Positions 55,892-64,000 of a stretch of DNA of 64,000 nt are shown here, in pieces. How positions within the stretch are numbered: the stretch's first letter is position 1; the number at the start of each line of letters is the position of its first letter. A program made the position numbers and the translations under genes. The notes under the pieces were generated by a model. The model was not told where the DNA came from. It made no database searches and worked only from the letters and a program-made list of their open reading frames with translations. Source of the stretch: Anaerolineales bacterium (GTDB lineage: Bacteria > Chloroflexota > Anaerolineae > JAAEKA01); assembly GCA_020634615.1 (NCBI GenBank), contig JACKBI010000005.1, positions 1 through 64,000 of the forward strand, given 5' to 3'.

Positions 55892-57562
55892 ATGGCTGCC
55901 GAAGCAGTTGCCAATAAGAAGCCGCCCGCAGACGGTCAATCCTCTTTCATGGACAAACTGCTGGATGCCGTCGAGCGGATAGGCAACAAAGTACCCCATC
56001 CAGTGCTGATGTTCTCGTATCTCATCGTCGGCGTCATCCTGTTGTCAGCCATCCTGGCGTTGCTGAATGTCAGTGTCACCGAAGAGATCGCCGTGCCCGT
56101 GCCGGTGTCGGCGACCCCCGACTTCTACGAGGATCTCGCTCAGTATACGCTGTCAGGGACCAGTAACCAGGATATCCATTTCGAGATCCAGGAACAAACC
56201 ATACCCGTCAAAAGTCTCCTGAGCATCGACGGTATCCGCTTCTTGTTTACCTCCTTTGTTGTCAACTTCCAGGGATTTGGCGCGCTGGCCGTCACGCTTA
56301 TTGCCATGATGGGCGCGGGCGCGGCAGAGGTCGCCGGACTGATGGCAGCGCTGATCCGCAAGCTGGTCAAGGTTGCGCCGCGCTCATTGATCGTCTACCT
56401 CATCGTCCTGGTCGGAGTCCTTTCCAGTGTTGCATCGGACGCTGGCTACCTGATCCTGATACCATTAGGTGCAGCGGCCTTCCTGGCCGTGGGACGGCAT
56501 CCGGTCGCGGGCCTTGCGGCAGGCTTTGGTGGTGTCGCTGCGGCGTTCATGGCAAATCTGGTGCCGACGCCGACGGATGCCATGCTGTTCGAAATCACCA
56601 ACGAAGCCATCGGGTTGGTCGGCGGCACGTCAATCTCGATCACTGCCGATTATTTCTTCCAGGCAGCGTCGGCCATTATGTTGACTGTGGTAATTGGGTT
56701 TGTCATCGTGCATGTCGTCGAGCCGCGCCTGGGCAAATATGACCCGGCGGATGCAGGCGAACCTGAACAGGCTGCTGCCGCTGACGAAGTCGACCCGGAG
56801 TTGGAGGCCCGCGGATTGCGCCGGGCCGGGCTGGCTTTCCTGGTCGTGATAGGCGTCGTCCTGCTTGCCACCCTGCCGCCAGGCGCGCCGCTGCGCGATC
56901 CTGAAACGGGGGCGATTATCGGCCAGACGCCCTTTATGAGCAGCATGCTGTTCATCGTAATGCTGTGTTTCTTCGTGCCCGGCGTGGCTTATGGATCGGC
57001 CATCGGCAAGTACAACAGCGCTAACGACGTAATCGCCGCTGTTGTCAAGACCTTTGCCGGCCTGGGCGGCCTGATCTTCATGTTGTTGATGATCAGCCAG
57101 TTCATCGCCTACTTCAACTACTCCAACATACCGAGCGTCATCGCTACTGCCCTGGCCGACTGGTTGGGACATGCCGGTATCCCGGCAATCCCGCTGCTGA
57201 TCGGCTTCATCCTGGTAATCGTAGTGCTCGACTTTATCATACCGGGAACGCTGGCCAAGTGGGCGATCTTTGCACCCATCTTCGTCCCGCTTTTCATCCG
57301 GTTGGGCGTGCCGGCGCAGACCGTGTTTGCTGCTTACCGCGTTGGCGATTCTCCTGTCAATACACTGACCCCGCTGATGGTGTATTTCCCGGTGATCGTC
57401 ATTTTCGCCCAGCGCTATCAGAAAAAGTCAGGTGTCGGGTCACTGGTGGCGTTGATGCTGCCGATCGCCGCGGTCGTTCTGGTCGCCTGGCTGGCCATGT
57501 TCATCCTGTGGTTCATCCTGGGCATACCGCTGGGTCCGGGATATCCGGTGAGAATCGGTTAA
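55892..57562 (+). CDS. AbgT-family transporter (p-aminobenzoyl-glutamate/dipeptide type)
   Basis: A membrane importer or antiporter of the AbgT/MtrF family, 556 residues with about 11 TM helices and two hairpins. Matches include LDAVERIGNKVPHPVLMFSYL at the start, FTSFVVNFQGFGALAVTLIAM, SVASDAGYLILIPLGAAAFL, FGGVAAAFMANLVPTPTDAML, and SKWAIFAPIF-like AKWAIFAPIFVPLF near the end. GGAGG 5 nt before ATG 55892 is chosen over ATG 55868. With M20 dipeptidase and aminopeptidase beside it, import of p-aminobenzoyl-glutamate or other dipeptides for breakdown is the likely role; sulfonamide efflux is the alternative. Confidence 0.92.
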   Translation: MAAEAVANKKPPADGQSSFMDKLLDAVERIGNKVPHPVLMFSYLIVGVILLSAILALLNVSVTEEIAVPVPVSATPDFYEDLAQYTLSGTSNQDIHFEIQEQTIPVKSLLSIDGIRFLFTSFVVNFQGFGALAVTLIAMMGAGAAEVAGLMAALIRKLVKVAPRSLIVYLIVLVGVLSSVASDAGYLILIPLGAAAFLAVGRHPVAGLAAGFGGVAAAFMANLVPTPTDAMLFEITNEAIGLVGGTSISITADYFFQAASAIMLTVVIGFVIVHVVEPRLGKYDPADAGEPEQAAAADEVDPELEARGLRRAGLAFLVVIGVVLLATLPPGAPLRDPETGAIIGQTPFMSSMLFIVMLCFFVPGVAYGSAIGKYNSANDVIAAVVKTFAGLGGLIFMLLMISQFIAYFNYSNIPSVIATALADWLGHAGIPAIPLLIGFILVIVVLDFIIPGTLAKWAIFAPIFVPLFIRLGVPAQTVFAAYRVGDSPVNTLTPLMVYFPVIVIFAQRYQKKSGVGSLVALMLPIAAVVLVAWLAMFILWFILGIPLGPGYPVRIG

Positions 57563-57592
57563 TCGCGGAACGGGCGATTTCCCATCTGAGCC

Positions 57593-58327
57593 ATGACCGA
57601 ATTCCTGATGGTCCTGGCGATCGCGCTGCTTGCCTCGTTTCTGACCTGGCTGGGCGTGCCGATTGCCGAGAGATTCGACGTTTCACAGCGCATCGTCAGC
57701 GCCGCGCTTCAGTTCGCGGCCGGCATCATCACCGCGCTGGTCGCGTTCAGCCTGATGCCGCCGGCGGTGCGCGGCGGGCCGTATGGCTGGATCGTGCTGG
57801 CGTTTTTCATCGGCGGTGTGCTCTATGTGCTGCTGGAATACGGGTCGTCGCACGTGTTTTCCCGCGAGCCGGAGGTGGGAGCGGACGGTGCATCCTCGTT
57901 CGGCCTGTATATCGGTGTGCTGGCGGACCTGTTGATCGACGGCGTGGTGATCGGCATCGGATCGACGCTGACACTGACAACCGGCCTGCTGCTGGCGCTG
58001 GGGCTGGCTATCAGCACCGCGCCGCTGGCCTTTGTGACCATCTCGACGGCCAAGCGGCAGGGCATGGCGCGCAGCAGCCGCCGGCTCCTGGGGGTGCTGC
58101 TGGCGGCGTTCATGACCGTGGGCGCAGTCCTGGGCTACGTGGTGCTCAGGAACCAACCGTTGGAGATCCGCTTCATTCTGGCCGCTCTGGCATCGGGTTT
58201 CCTGATAACGACCGTCGTGCAGGGGATCATCCCTGAAGCCAACCGCGAGGGCGAACCCGGTTTCGCCGGTGTGCTGTACATTGGCGGCCTGTCGTTGTAT
58301 GCCCTCATGTCGCTGGTATTGCAGTGA
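57593..58327 (+). CDS. ZIP-like membrane protein without the HNxxEG metal motif
   Basis: A 244-residue protein with about eight TM helices arranged like ZIP metal transporters. GVLADLLIDGVVIGIGSTLT occupies the place of the ZIP helix 4 motif HNFPEGLA, but His and Glu are replaced by Leu/Ile-Asp; only one Asp remains. GIIPEANREGEPG occupies the position of the second half. Zinc transport is therefore doubtful; the substrate may differ. It begins 30 nt after the AbgT gene on the same strand. No ribosome site is strong. Confidence 0.6.
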   Translation: MTEFLMVLAIALLASFLTWLGVPIAERFDVSQRIVSAALQFAAGIITALVAFSLMPPAVRGGPYGWIVLAFFIGGVLYVLLEYGSSHVFSREPEVGADGASSFGLYIGVLADLLIDGVVIGIGSTLTLTTGLLLALGLAISTAPLAFVTISTAKRQGMARSSRRLLGVLLAAFMTVGAVLGYVVLRNQPLEIRFILAALASGFLITTVVQGIIPEANREGEPGFAGVLYIGGLSLYALMSLVLQ

Positions 58328-58381
58328 GCTTTTGAGTCACCTGATGTTGACCAGTATCGAGCGCTGTAACCAGGATTTGTC

Positions 58382-59770
58382 ATGGCTGTCCCCACTATGA
58401 TTGCCACCTCAGGTCCGGCGGCGCCTCCCCGCCCAACCCAGGCCCCACCGGCCTTTCACCTGCTGGCCAAACCCACCGGCGCGATCTGCAATCTGGACTG
58501 CGCCTACTGCTTTTTCCTGGACAAGGAGGTCTTCTACCCCGGCAGCACCTTCCGCATGGGCGAGCAGGTGCTGGAACAGTACATCCGCCAGCTTATCGAG
58601 TCACACCAGACGGAAAGCGTCAACATCGCCTGGCAGGGCGGCGAGCCGACGCTGATGGGGCTGGACTTCTACCGGCGCACCATGGAGCTGGTGGAGAAGT
58701 ACCGGCGGCCGGGCATGACCTTCCTGCACACGATGCAAACCAACGGCACGCTGCTGGATGATGAATGGGCCACCTTCTTTGCCGAACACAACTTCCTGCT
58801 GGGCATCAGCATCGATGGGCCGCGGCCGCTGCACGACGTGTACCGCGTAGACAAGGGAGGCCAGCCAACCTTCGACAAGGTCATGCGCGGGTTGCGGCTT
58901 TTGCAAAAGCATGGTGTGGACTACAATGTGCTGACTACTGTCAACCGCGTCAACGGCGACTACCCGCTGGAAGTCTACCGTTTCCTGCGCGACGAAGTGG
59001 GCACGACCTGGATGCAGTTCATCCCCGTCGTGGAGCGCATCAACGCCGATGGCCTGACTCTCTTCCAGGAGGGGACGACCGTCTCCGATCGCTCGGTGCA
59101 GCCGGAGCAGTTTGGCCGCTTCCTGAGCACAATCTTTGACGAGTGGGTGCGTCGCGATGTAGGAACGATCTACGTGCAGACCTTCGAGGCGGCGCTGAGC
59201 AACTGGTTGGGTCTGGCCAATTCCGGCATGTGCGTCTTCAACGCCACCTGCGGCACGGGGCTGGCCATCGAGCACAACGGCGATCTGTATTCGTGCGATC
59301 ACTTCGTGGAGCCTAACTATCTGCTGGGCAACATCCGGGACACGCACATGATCGAGCTGGTGGCCTCGCCGCAGCAGATCAAGTTCGGCCTTGACAAACG
59401 CGATACGCTGCCGCGTTTCTGCCGGGAGTGCGACGTGCGCTTCGCCTGTCATGGCGAGTGTCCCAAGAACCGGTTTATTCTGACGCCCGACGGCGAGCCG
59501 GGCCTCAACTACCTGTGCGCCGGCTTCAAGGACTTCTTTCATCACATCGACTTCCCCATGAAGCTGATGGCCGGCCTGATCCGGCGCCAGCGCGAGGCGC
59601 GGGAGGTGATGCAGATCATGGAACGAGCTTTTGCCGGCGTCGAGCGCAACGATCCCTGTCCTTGCGGCAGCGGCCGCAAGTTCAAGCAATGCCACGGCCG
59701 CCCGCAGCCGGCATCAAGTGCGAAGCCACTGCCTGCGCCGCAATCCCGGTCGGGCGCAGCAGCCGGGTAG
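58382..59770 (+). CDS. Anaerobic sulfatase-maturating enzyme (radical SAM) with C-terminal SEC-C motif
   Basis: Oxidises the active-site Cys (or Ser) of sulfatases to formylglycine in the cytoplasm without oxygen. Order: radical SAM cluster CNLDCAYCFFLD (~36-47), WQGGEPTLMGLDFY, SIDGPRPLHDVYR, then the SPASM region with CVFNATCGTGLAIEHNGDLY, CDHFVEPNYLLGN and CRECDVRFACHGECPKNRF for two auxiliary 4Fe-4S clusters. The C terminus adds a SEC-C zinc motif (NDPCPCGSGRKFKQCHGR, ~419-436), not part of the core enzyme. The next gene encodes a sulfatase with a CTAGR target, a clear functional pairing. Confidence 0.93.
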   Translation: MAVPTMIATSGPAAPPRPTQAPPAFHLLAKPTGAICNLDCAYCFFLDKEVFYPGSTFRMGEQVLEQYIRQLIESHQTESVNIAWQGGEPTLMGLDFYRRTMELVEKYRRPGMTFLHTMQTNGTLLDDEWATFFAEHNFLLGISIDGPRPLHDVYRVDKGGQPTFDKVMRGLRLLQKHGVDYNVLTTVNRVNGDYPLEVYRFLRDEVGTTWMQFIPVVERINADGLTLFQEGTTVSDRSVQPEQFGRFLSTIFDEWVRRDVGTIYVQTFEAALSNWLGLANSGMCVFNATCGTGLAIEHNGDLYSCDHFVEPNYLLGNIRDTHMIELVASPQQIKFGLDKRDTLPRFCRECDVRFACHGECPKNRFILTPDGEPGLNYLCAGFKDFFHHIDFPMKLMAGLIRRQREAREVMQIMERAFAGVERNDPCPCGSGRKFKQCHGRPQPASSAKPLPAPQSRSGAAAG

Positions 59771-59842
59771 ATTGGTACATTGGTCACACCCTGTTACCAA
59801 TCCACCACCTTACCAATCTACCAAACCACCAATCTATCAAGA
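59768..59842. repeat. ATTGGTA-type fold-back repeat between maturase and sulfatase
   Basis: TAGATTGGTA (59768-59777) is the exact complement of TACCAATCTA (59811-59820), with further ACCAATC words. It begins at the maturase stop and forms the leader of the sulfatase gene. Confidence 0.65.
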
Positions 59843-59853
59843 AAGAAAGTACC

Positions 59854-61389
59854 ATGCCCAACGGCAAACCCAACATCCTGGTCATCTGGGGCGATGACGT
59901 CGGCATCACCAACCTGAGCTGCTACAGCGACGGGTTGATGGGCTATCGCACGCCCAACATCGATCGCATCGCCAACGAGGGGATGCGTTTCACCGACTCC
60001 TACGGCCAGCAGAGTTGCACCGCAGGCCGCGCTGCGTTTCTCACCGGGCAGAACCCCTACCGCACCGGCCTGACCAAGGTCGGCATGCCCGGCTCGGATA
60101 TTGGCCTGCAGGCCGAGGACGCGACCATTGCCGAACTGCTCAAGCCGCTGGGCTACGCCACTGGCCAGTTCGGCAAGAACCACTTCGGCGACAGGAACAA
60201 ATACCTGCCCACCGCCCACGGCTTCGACGAGTTCTTCGGCAATCTCTATCACCTCAACGCCGAGGAAGAGCCGGAGAATGTCGACTACCCACCCGAAGCG
60301 GATTTCCCCAACTTCAAGAACATCTTCGGGCCGCGCGGCGTCCTGCATACCTGGGCGACGGAAGAGGATGACCCCACCGAGCATCCGCGCTGGGGCCGCG
60401 TCGGCAAGCAGCGCATCGAGGACACCGGCCCGCTGACCAAGAAACGCATGGAAACGTGCGACACCGAGTTCCTGGCCGCGGCCCAGGATTTCATCAAGCG
60501 CGCCCACGACGACGACCAGCCTTTCTTCGTCTGGTTCAACACGACGTGGATGCACTTCCGCGTCCACCCACCGGAGCACGTGCTGGGCCAGGCTGGCCGC
60601 TGGCAGTCCTTCTACCACGACGTAATGGTGGAGCACGACAAGCACGTGGGCCAGATGCTGGACCTGCTGGATGAGCTGGGCATCGCTGACGACACCATCG
60701 TCATGTACTCGACCGACAATGGCCCGCACATGAACACCTGGCCCGACGGCGCCATGACCCCCTTCCGCAACGAGAAGAACTCCAACTGGGAGGGCGCCTT
60801 CCGCGTGCCGGAGATGGTGCGCTGGCCCGGCAAGATCCCGGCCGGCGTGGTCTCCAACGAGATCATCAGCCACACTGACTGGCTGCCCACCCTGCTGGCC
60901 GCGGCCGGCGAGCCTGAGATCAGTGACAAGCTGAAGCAGGGGCACCAGGCAGGCGACAAGCACTTCAGGGTGCACATCGACGGCTACAACTTCCTGCCCC
61001 ACTTCTCAGGCCAGACGGACAAAGGGCCGCGTCCGGGGATTATCTACTTCTCTGACGACGGCGACCTGGTCGGGCTGCGTTACGACAACTGGAAGTTCGT
61101 CTTCGCCGAGCAGCGCGTTCAAGGCACAGTCCAGATCTGGGCCGAACCGTTCGTCTTCCTGCGCGTCCCCAAGATCTTCAACCTGCGCACCGACCCCTTC
61201 GAGCGGGCAGATATCACGTCCAACACCTACTACGATTGGATGATCGACCGCGTCTACTTGACCTACGCTGCGCAGTACCTCGTGCGCGAGTTCCTGGCAA
61301 CTTTCCAGGAGTTTCCGCCGCGTATGAAACCGGCCAGCTTCACGGTGGACGACATACTGAAGAAGATGGAACAGAGCTTCGACTACTAG
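59854..61389 (+). CDS. Type I sulfatase, cytoplasmic, target of the upstream maturase
   Basis: Hydrolyses a sulfate ester. 511 residues of the alkaline-phosphatase-like fold: metal-binding ILVIWGDDVGI (Asp14, Asp15), maturation site SCTAGRAAFLTGQNPYRTG with Cys55 to become formylglycine, GKNHFGD, and a second metal pair in VMYSTDNGPHMN. The motif has Ala where the standard is C-x-P-x-R. There is no signal peptide, so the enzyme works in the cytoplasm, unlike most secreted sulfatases, and would see small imported sulfated compounds. Ribosome site AGAAAG is weak. The maturase is 83 nt upstream. Confidence 0.93.
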   Translation: MPNGKPNILVIWGDDVGITNLSCYSDGLMGYRTPNIDRIANEGMRFTDSYGQQSCTAGRAAFLTGQNPYRTGLTKVGMPGSDIGLQAEDATIAELLKPLGYATGQFGKNHFGDRNKYLPTAHGFDEFFGNLYHLNAEEEPENVDYPPEADFPNFKNIFGPRGVLHTWATEEDDPTEHPRWGRVGKQRIEDTGPLTKKRMETCDTEFLAAAQDFIKRAHDDDQPFFVWFNTTWMHFRVHPPEHVLGQAGRWQSFYHDVMVEHDKHVGQMLDLLDELGIADDTIVMYSTDNGPHMNTWPDGAMTPFRNEKNSNWEGAFRVPEMVRWPGKIPAGVVSNEIISHTDWLPTLLAAAGEPEISDKLKQGHQAGDKHFRVHIDGYNFLPHFSGQTDKGPRPGIIYFSDDGDLVGLRYDNWKFVFAEQRVQGTVQIWAEPFVFLRVPKIFNLRTDPFERADITSNTYYDWMIDRVYLTYAAQYLVREFLATFQEFPPRMKPASFTVDDILKKMEQSFDY

Positions 61390-61433
61390 CTTCTGAGGTG
61401 CCGGGCACCAACATACAACGAAAGGTTTTTGCA

Positions 61434-63626
61434 ATGCGTACCATGACAAGACTTGGTATCTTTCTCGTGTTCATGCTGGTGCTGGCCGCGTGCCAGCCTG
61501 CCAGCATACCCATCGAAACACCGGCTGAGACGCCGGCCGAATCGCCAGAGCAACCGGCGGCCTCCATGATGGATCTGGCCGGCACAAGCTGGACGTTGAG
61601 CGCGCTGGACGGCAACCTGCCGCTGCCTGGCGTTCAGGTCACCCTGGAGTTCGGCGCTGACGGCACTGCGTCCGGCACGGACGGCTGCAACCGCTTCAGC
61701 ACCACCTACACCCAGGACGGCGCCAGCCTCACCATCACCCAGCCGATGGCCTCGACCATGATGGCTTGCGAGGACGCGGTGATGACCCAGGCGTCGGCCT
61801 ACATGGCAGCCTTGGCCGCCACCAACGGTTTTCTGGGCGGCGACCGGCAACTGGTGCTGACCGACGGCGATCAGTTCCTGGCGACCTTCGTGGCCGGCAT
61901 CGCGGAAGCAGGTGAGGAAACGGACGGCGAGACGCCCGCAGCGCCCCCCGTGGCCGCCGGCCAGCTTGCCGGCACCAACTGGACGATGAGTGCGCTGGTT
62001 GGCACCATGCCGCTGGAAGGCACATCCGTCACGCTGGCCTTTGGCGCGGACGGATCGGTGTCGGGATCGGACGGCTGCAACAACTTCAGCACCACCTACA
62101 CCGAGGACGGCTCCAGCCTGACCATCAACCAGCCGATGGCCTCGACCATGATGGCCTGCGAGGACGCGGTGATGGCCCAGGGCGCGGCGGTTATGGCAGC
62201 GCTGACCACAGCCACCGACTTCAGCATCGCCGAGGACCAACTGACGCTGAGCGCCGGCGGCGAGACGCTGGCGACCTTCACAGCCGTCTCATCCGACCTG
62301 ACCGACACCGCCTGGGACGTGGTCAACTACAACAACGGCCGCGAGGCTGTGGTTGGTCTCCTGGAAGGAACAGAGATCACGGCCTACTTCGGCGCTGATG
62401 GGACGGTGACGGGCAACGCGAGTTGCAATCAGTACTTCGCCTCGTACGCGACCGACGGCGACACCATCACGATCGGCCAGCCGGGCAGTACGATGATGTT
62501 CTGCGGCGAGCCGGAAGGGGTGATGGACCAGGAGAGCGAGTACCTGGCGGCCCTGCAAAGCGCCGCGACCTACAGCATCAGTGGCGACATGTTGCAGATG
62601 CGCACAGCCGAGGACGCGCTGGCGATAGTGATGGTGCGGCGGGAGATCGTTGATCTGCCGGAGCCTGAGCCGGCGGTGCCGACGGGCGTGGTGACGGGCG
62701 CCCAGGCGCTCAATATCCGCAGCGGCCCGGGCACCAACTTCCCGGTGGTCGGTGTTGCTCGCAACGGCGACAGCGGCGAGATCATCGGCCGTAGCGCCGA
62801 TGGAAACTGGTGGGTTGTGTCCGTTCCTTCGGCGCCCGGCGGCATGGGCTGGGTGTCGGCCAGTTTCGTGACTGCGACCGGCGCCGACGAAGTGCCAGTG
62901 ATCGCGTCACCGCCTCCGCCGCCCACACCGACGCCGATGCCGGCGACGCCAACTCCCGCGCCCGCTCCGACAGCGACCCCGCTACCGCTGGCAACCCCCA
63001 TCACCGAGATCGCATTCTGGTTGAACCAGACGACCATCGAGCAAGGGCAGTGTACGACGCTCAACTGGTCGGTTCAGAACGTCCAGGCAGTCTGGGTGTA
63101 TCCCCAGGGCGAGATCTATAACCGCTTCCCGCGCACCGGCCAGGGCAACGAAGTCGTATGTCCTCCCAGCACCACGACCTATGAAATGCGGGTTCAGATG
63201 CGCGATGGCACGACGCAGATCCGCCAGGTGACACTCAATGTCAACCCGGCGCCCCCGCCGCCCGCGGTCAATCCGCTTTCGGGAACACGCTGGGATGTCG
63301 TCAACTACAACAACGGGCGCCAGGCAGTGTCCACTCTGGTCGACGGTACCAGCATCAATATGAACTTCGGTACGGATGGGCAGGTAACCGGAACTGCGGG
63401 CTGCAACAACTACTTCGCGTTCTATCAGGTGAACGGCAGTAACCTCACCATCGGCCAGCCTGGCTCTACATCCCGATTCTGCGTCGAACCGGAGGGAGTC
63501 ATGGATCAGGAATCAGCGTTCCTGGCTGCGTTACATTCGGCAGCCACCTTCAACATCAACGGTAACATGTTGGAGATACGCACAGCCGGCGATGCGATCG
63601 CCGTCATCGCCTCACGCGCGCCATAG
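61434..63626 (+). CDS. Lipoprotein with four META domains, an SH3b domain and an Ig-like domain
   Basis: 730 residues; signal ends LVLAAC (lipobox, Cys20). Order: META 1 (~42-155, LAGTSWTLSAL), META 2 (~180-285, LAGTNWTMSAL), META 3 (~287-400, DTAWDVVNYNNGR), bacterial SH3 (~420-485, ALNIRSGPGTNFPVVG), Pro/Thr linker, Ig-like domain (~520-605, IEQGQCTTLNWSV), META 4 (~615-730, GTRWDVVNYNNGRQ). META domains occur in HslJ and protease-inhibitor-like proteins; SH3b domains bind cell-wall peptides. A cell-surface binding or stress role is likely, exact function unknown. AAAGG 8 nt before the ATG. Domains 1/2 and 3/4 pair by similarity. Confidence 0.82.
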   Translation: MRTMTRLGIFLVFMLVLAACQPASIPIETPAETPAESPEQPAASMMDLAGTSWTLSALDGNLPLPGVQVTLEFGADGTASGTDGCNRFSTTYTQDGASLTITQPMASTMMACEDAVMTQASAYMAALAATNGFLGGDRQLVLTDGDQFLATFVAGIAEAGEETDGETPAAPPVAAGQLAGTNWTMSALVGTMPLEGTSVTLAFGADGSVSGSDGCNNFSTTYTEDGSSLTINQPMASTMMACEDAVMAQGAAVMAALTTATDFSIAEDQLTLSAGGETLATFTAVSSDLTDTAWDVVNYNNGREAVVGLLEGTEITAYFGADGTVTGNASCNQYFASYATDGDTITIGQPGSTMMFCGEPEGVMDQESEYLAALQSAATYSISGDMLQMRTAEDALAIVMVRREIVDLPEPEPAVPTGVVTGAQALNIRSGPGTNFPVVGVARNGDSGEIIGRSADGNWWVVSVPSAPGGMGWVSASFVTATGADEVPVIASPPPPPTPTPMPATPTPAPAPTATPLPLATPITEIAFWLNQTTIEQGQCTTLNWSVQNVQAVWVYPQGEIYNRFPRTGQGNEVVCPPSTTTYEMRVQMRDGTTQIRQVTLNVNPAPPPPAVNPLSGTRWDVVNYNNGRQAVSTLVDGTSINMNFGTDGQVTGTAGCNNYFAFYQVNGSNLTIGQPGSTSRFCVEPEGVMDQESAFLAALHSAATFNINGNMLEIRTAGDAIAVIASRAP

Positions 63627-63637
63627 CTCGAAATCAG

Positions 63638-63678
63638 ACCGGTCTGCCGGGAAGCACATCGCTTCCTGGCAGACCGGT
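63638..63678. terminator. Terminator hairpin between convergent genes
   Basis: An 18-bp stem (63638-63655 with 63661-63678, one G-U pair) and 5-nt loop, 12 nt after the META gene stop and between convergent genes. Confidence 0.75.
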
Positions 63679-63724
63679 AATACGTGGCGTCTTCAATTCC
63701 TCCCGGTTCGCTGGCTGCGATGCG

Positions 63725-64000
63725 TCAGGCGGTTGCAGCCGTTGATTTCTCCAGATAACGCAACAGTCCATCCACACACATATCCGACGGGACGATGATT
63801 TCGACCCGGTGGGCGTCGGCGGGGGTGAGACCGGCTATGACGGCTTGCTGGCTGACCCATTCGCGGTAGGCTGCGAGGATGTCGTCGCGCGTCGCTCCGG
63901 CCTGCCAGCTTGCGCGCACAAAGGCGGCCTGCGCTTCGAGTTGTTCTTCAGCGGCCTGCAGGTGCGTCAGCGTGTCGAGATCGCTGGGGCCGAAGTGGGT
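63725..64000 (-). CDS. C-terminal part of a possible MBL-fold hydrolase (runs off window)
   Basis: The frame is open from the window edge to 63725, giving 91 C-terminal residues beginning THFGPSDLDTLTHLQAAEEQ. HFGP plus a helical tail is common after the last metal ligand in metallo-beta-lactamase-fold hydrolases, which is the basis for the tentative call. The tail ends VPSDMCVDGLLRYLEKSTAA. The start lies outside the window and no catalytic motif can be seen. Confidence 0.4.
   Translation of the reverse strand, partial: THFGPSDLDTLTHLQAAEEQLEAQAAFVRASWQAGATRDDILAAYREWVSQQAVIAGLTPADAHRVEIIVPSDMCVDGLLRYLEKSTAATA

Overview
The window is a GC-rich bacterial chromosome segment with densely packed genes. 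Several traits suggest a filamentous-type Chloroflexota (Anaerolineae/Caldilineae-like): extracellular proteins with long Thr/Pro linkers, SdrD-B-like modules and short C-terminal xxLPLxxK tails, Tat and Sec lipoproteins, a long guanylyltransferase/phosphomannomutase-like protein, and a corrinoid methyltransferase cluster. The phylum is an inference from gene style; no rRNA or tRNA gene was recognised.

Layout. 0-7 kb: two large exported glycoside-hydrolase-like paralogues flank a sugar-1-phosphate transferase, probably an exopolysaccharide locus. 7-13 kb: msrPQ methionine-sulfoxide repair, an ArsR-type regulator, an MFS exporter behind a strong promoter with a 36-bp palindromic operator, lspA and a pentaheme cytochrome. 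13-16 kb: a corrinoid protein, a UroD-like methyltransferase and a MetH-activation-like protein, preceded by what may be the stump of a pterin-type methyltransferase. 16-24 kb: nucleotidyltransferase, MFS, a glycosyltransferase-like protein, a small Gly/Arg-rich protein, a two-component system and a membrane-anchored beta-propeller. 24-26 kb: a type II restriction-modification pair that looks transferred. 26-30 kb: a heterodimeric ABC exporter. 30-39 kb: two EEP nucleases, a sulfite-oxidase-like enzyme, a ROK kinase, a GDP-mannose-type pyrophosphorylase fusion, a nitroreductase, a SUMF1-like protein, a methyltransferase and a Nudix protein.

39-48 kb is the most unusual part. One strand carries a GlnQ-type ATPase, a HisM/GlnP-type permease, DppC and DppB permeases and two substrate-binding lipoproteins. 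Both lipoproteins contain the same peptide-binding (SBP_bac_5) domain in circularly permuted order: the usual N-terminal ~115 residues sit at the C terminus. One copy has only a short lipoprotein leader; the other is fused behind a complete amino-acid-binding (SBP_bac_3) domain. The permuted domain is encoded by a 1,556-bp repeat that appears identical in both genes, and each gene has its own consensus TTGACA-N17-TATAAT promoter.

48-64 kb: a RarA-methyltransferase fusion, a carbon-nitrogen hydrolase remnant, a DHA2 MFS pump, a peptide or folate-catabolite group (M20 dipeptidase, leucyl aminopeptidase, AbgT transporter), a ZIP-like protein, an anaerobic sulfatase maturase next to a cytoplasmic sulfatase, a lipoprotein with four META domains, and the end of a possible MBL-fold hydrolase.

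A second theme is fold-back DNA. At least five copies of an ~85-bp element with ends of the form GACTTCGGAAGTCGCCG / CGGCGACTTCCGAAGTC lie between or at the ends of genes, with compensatory changes between arms. Other inverted or heptad-like repeat families occur in intergenic DNA, and one is inserted in frame inside rarA.
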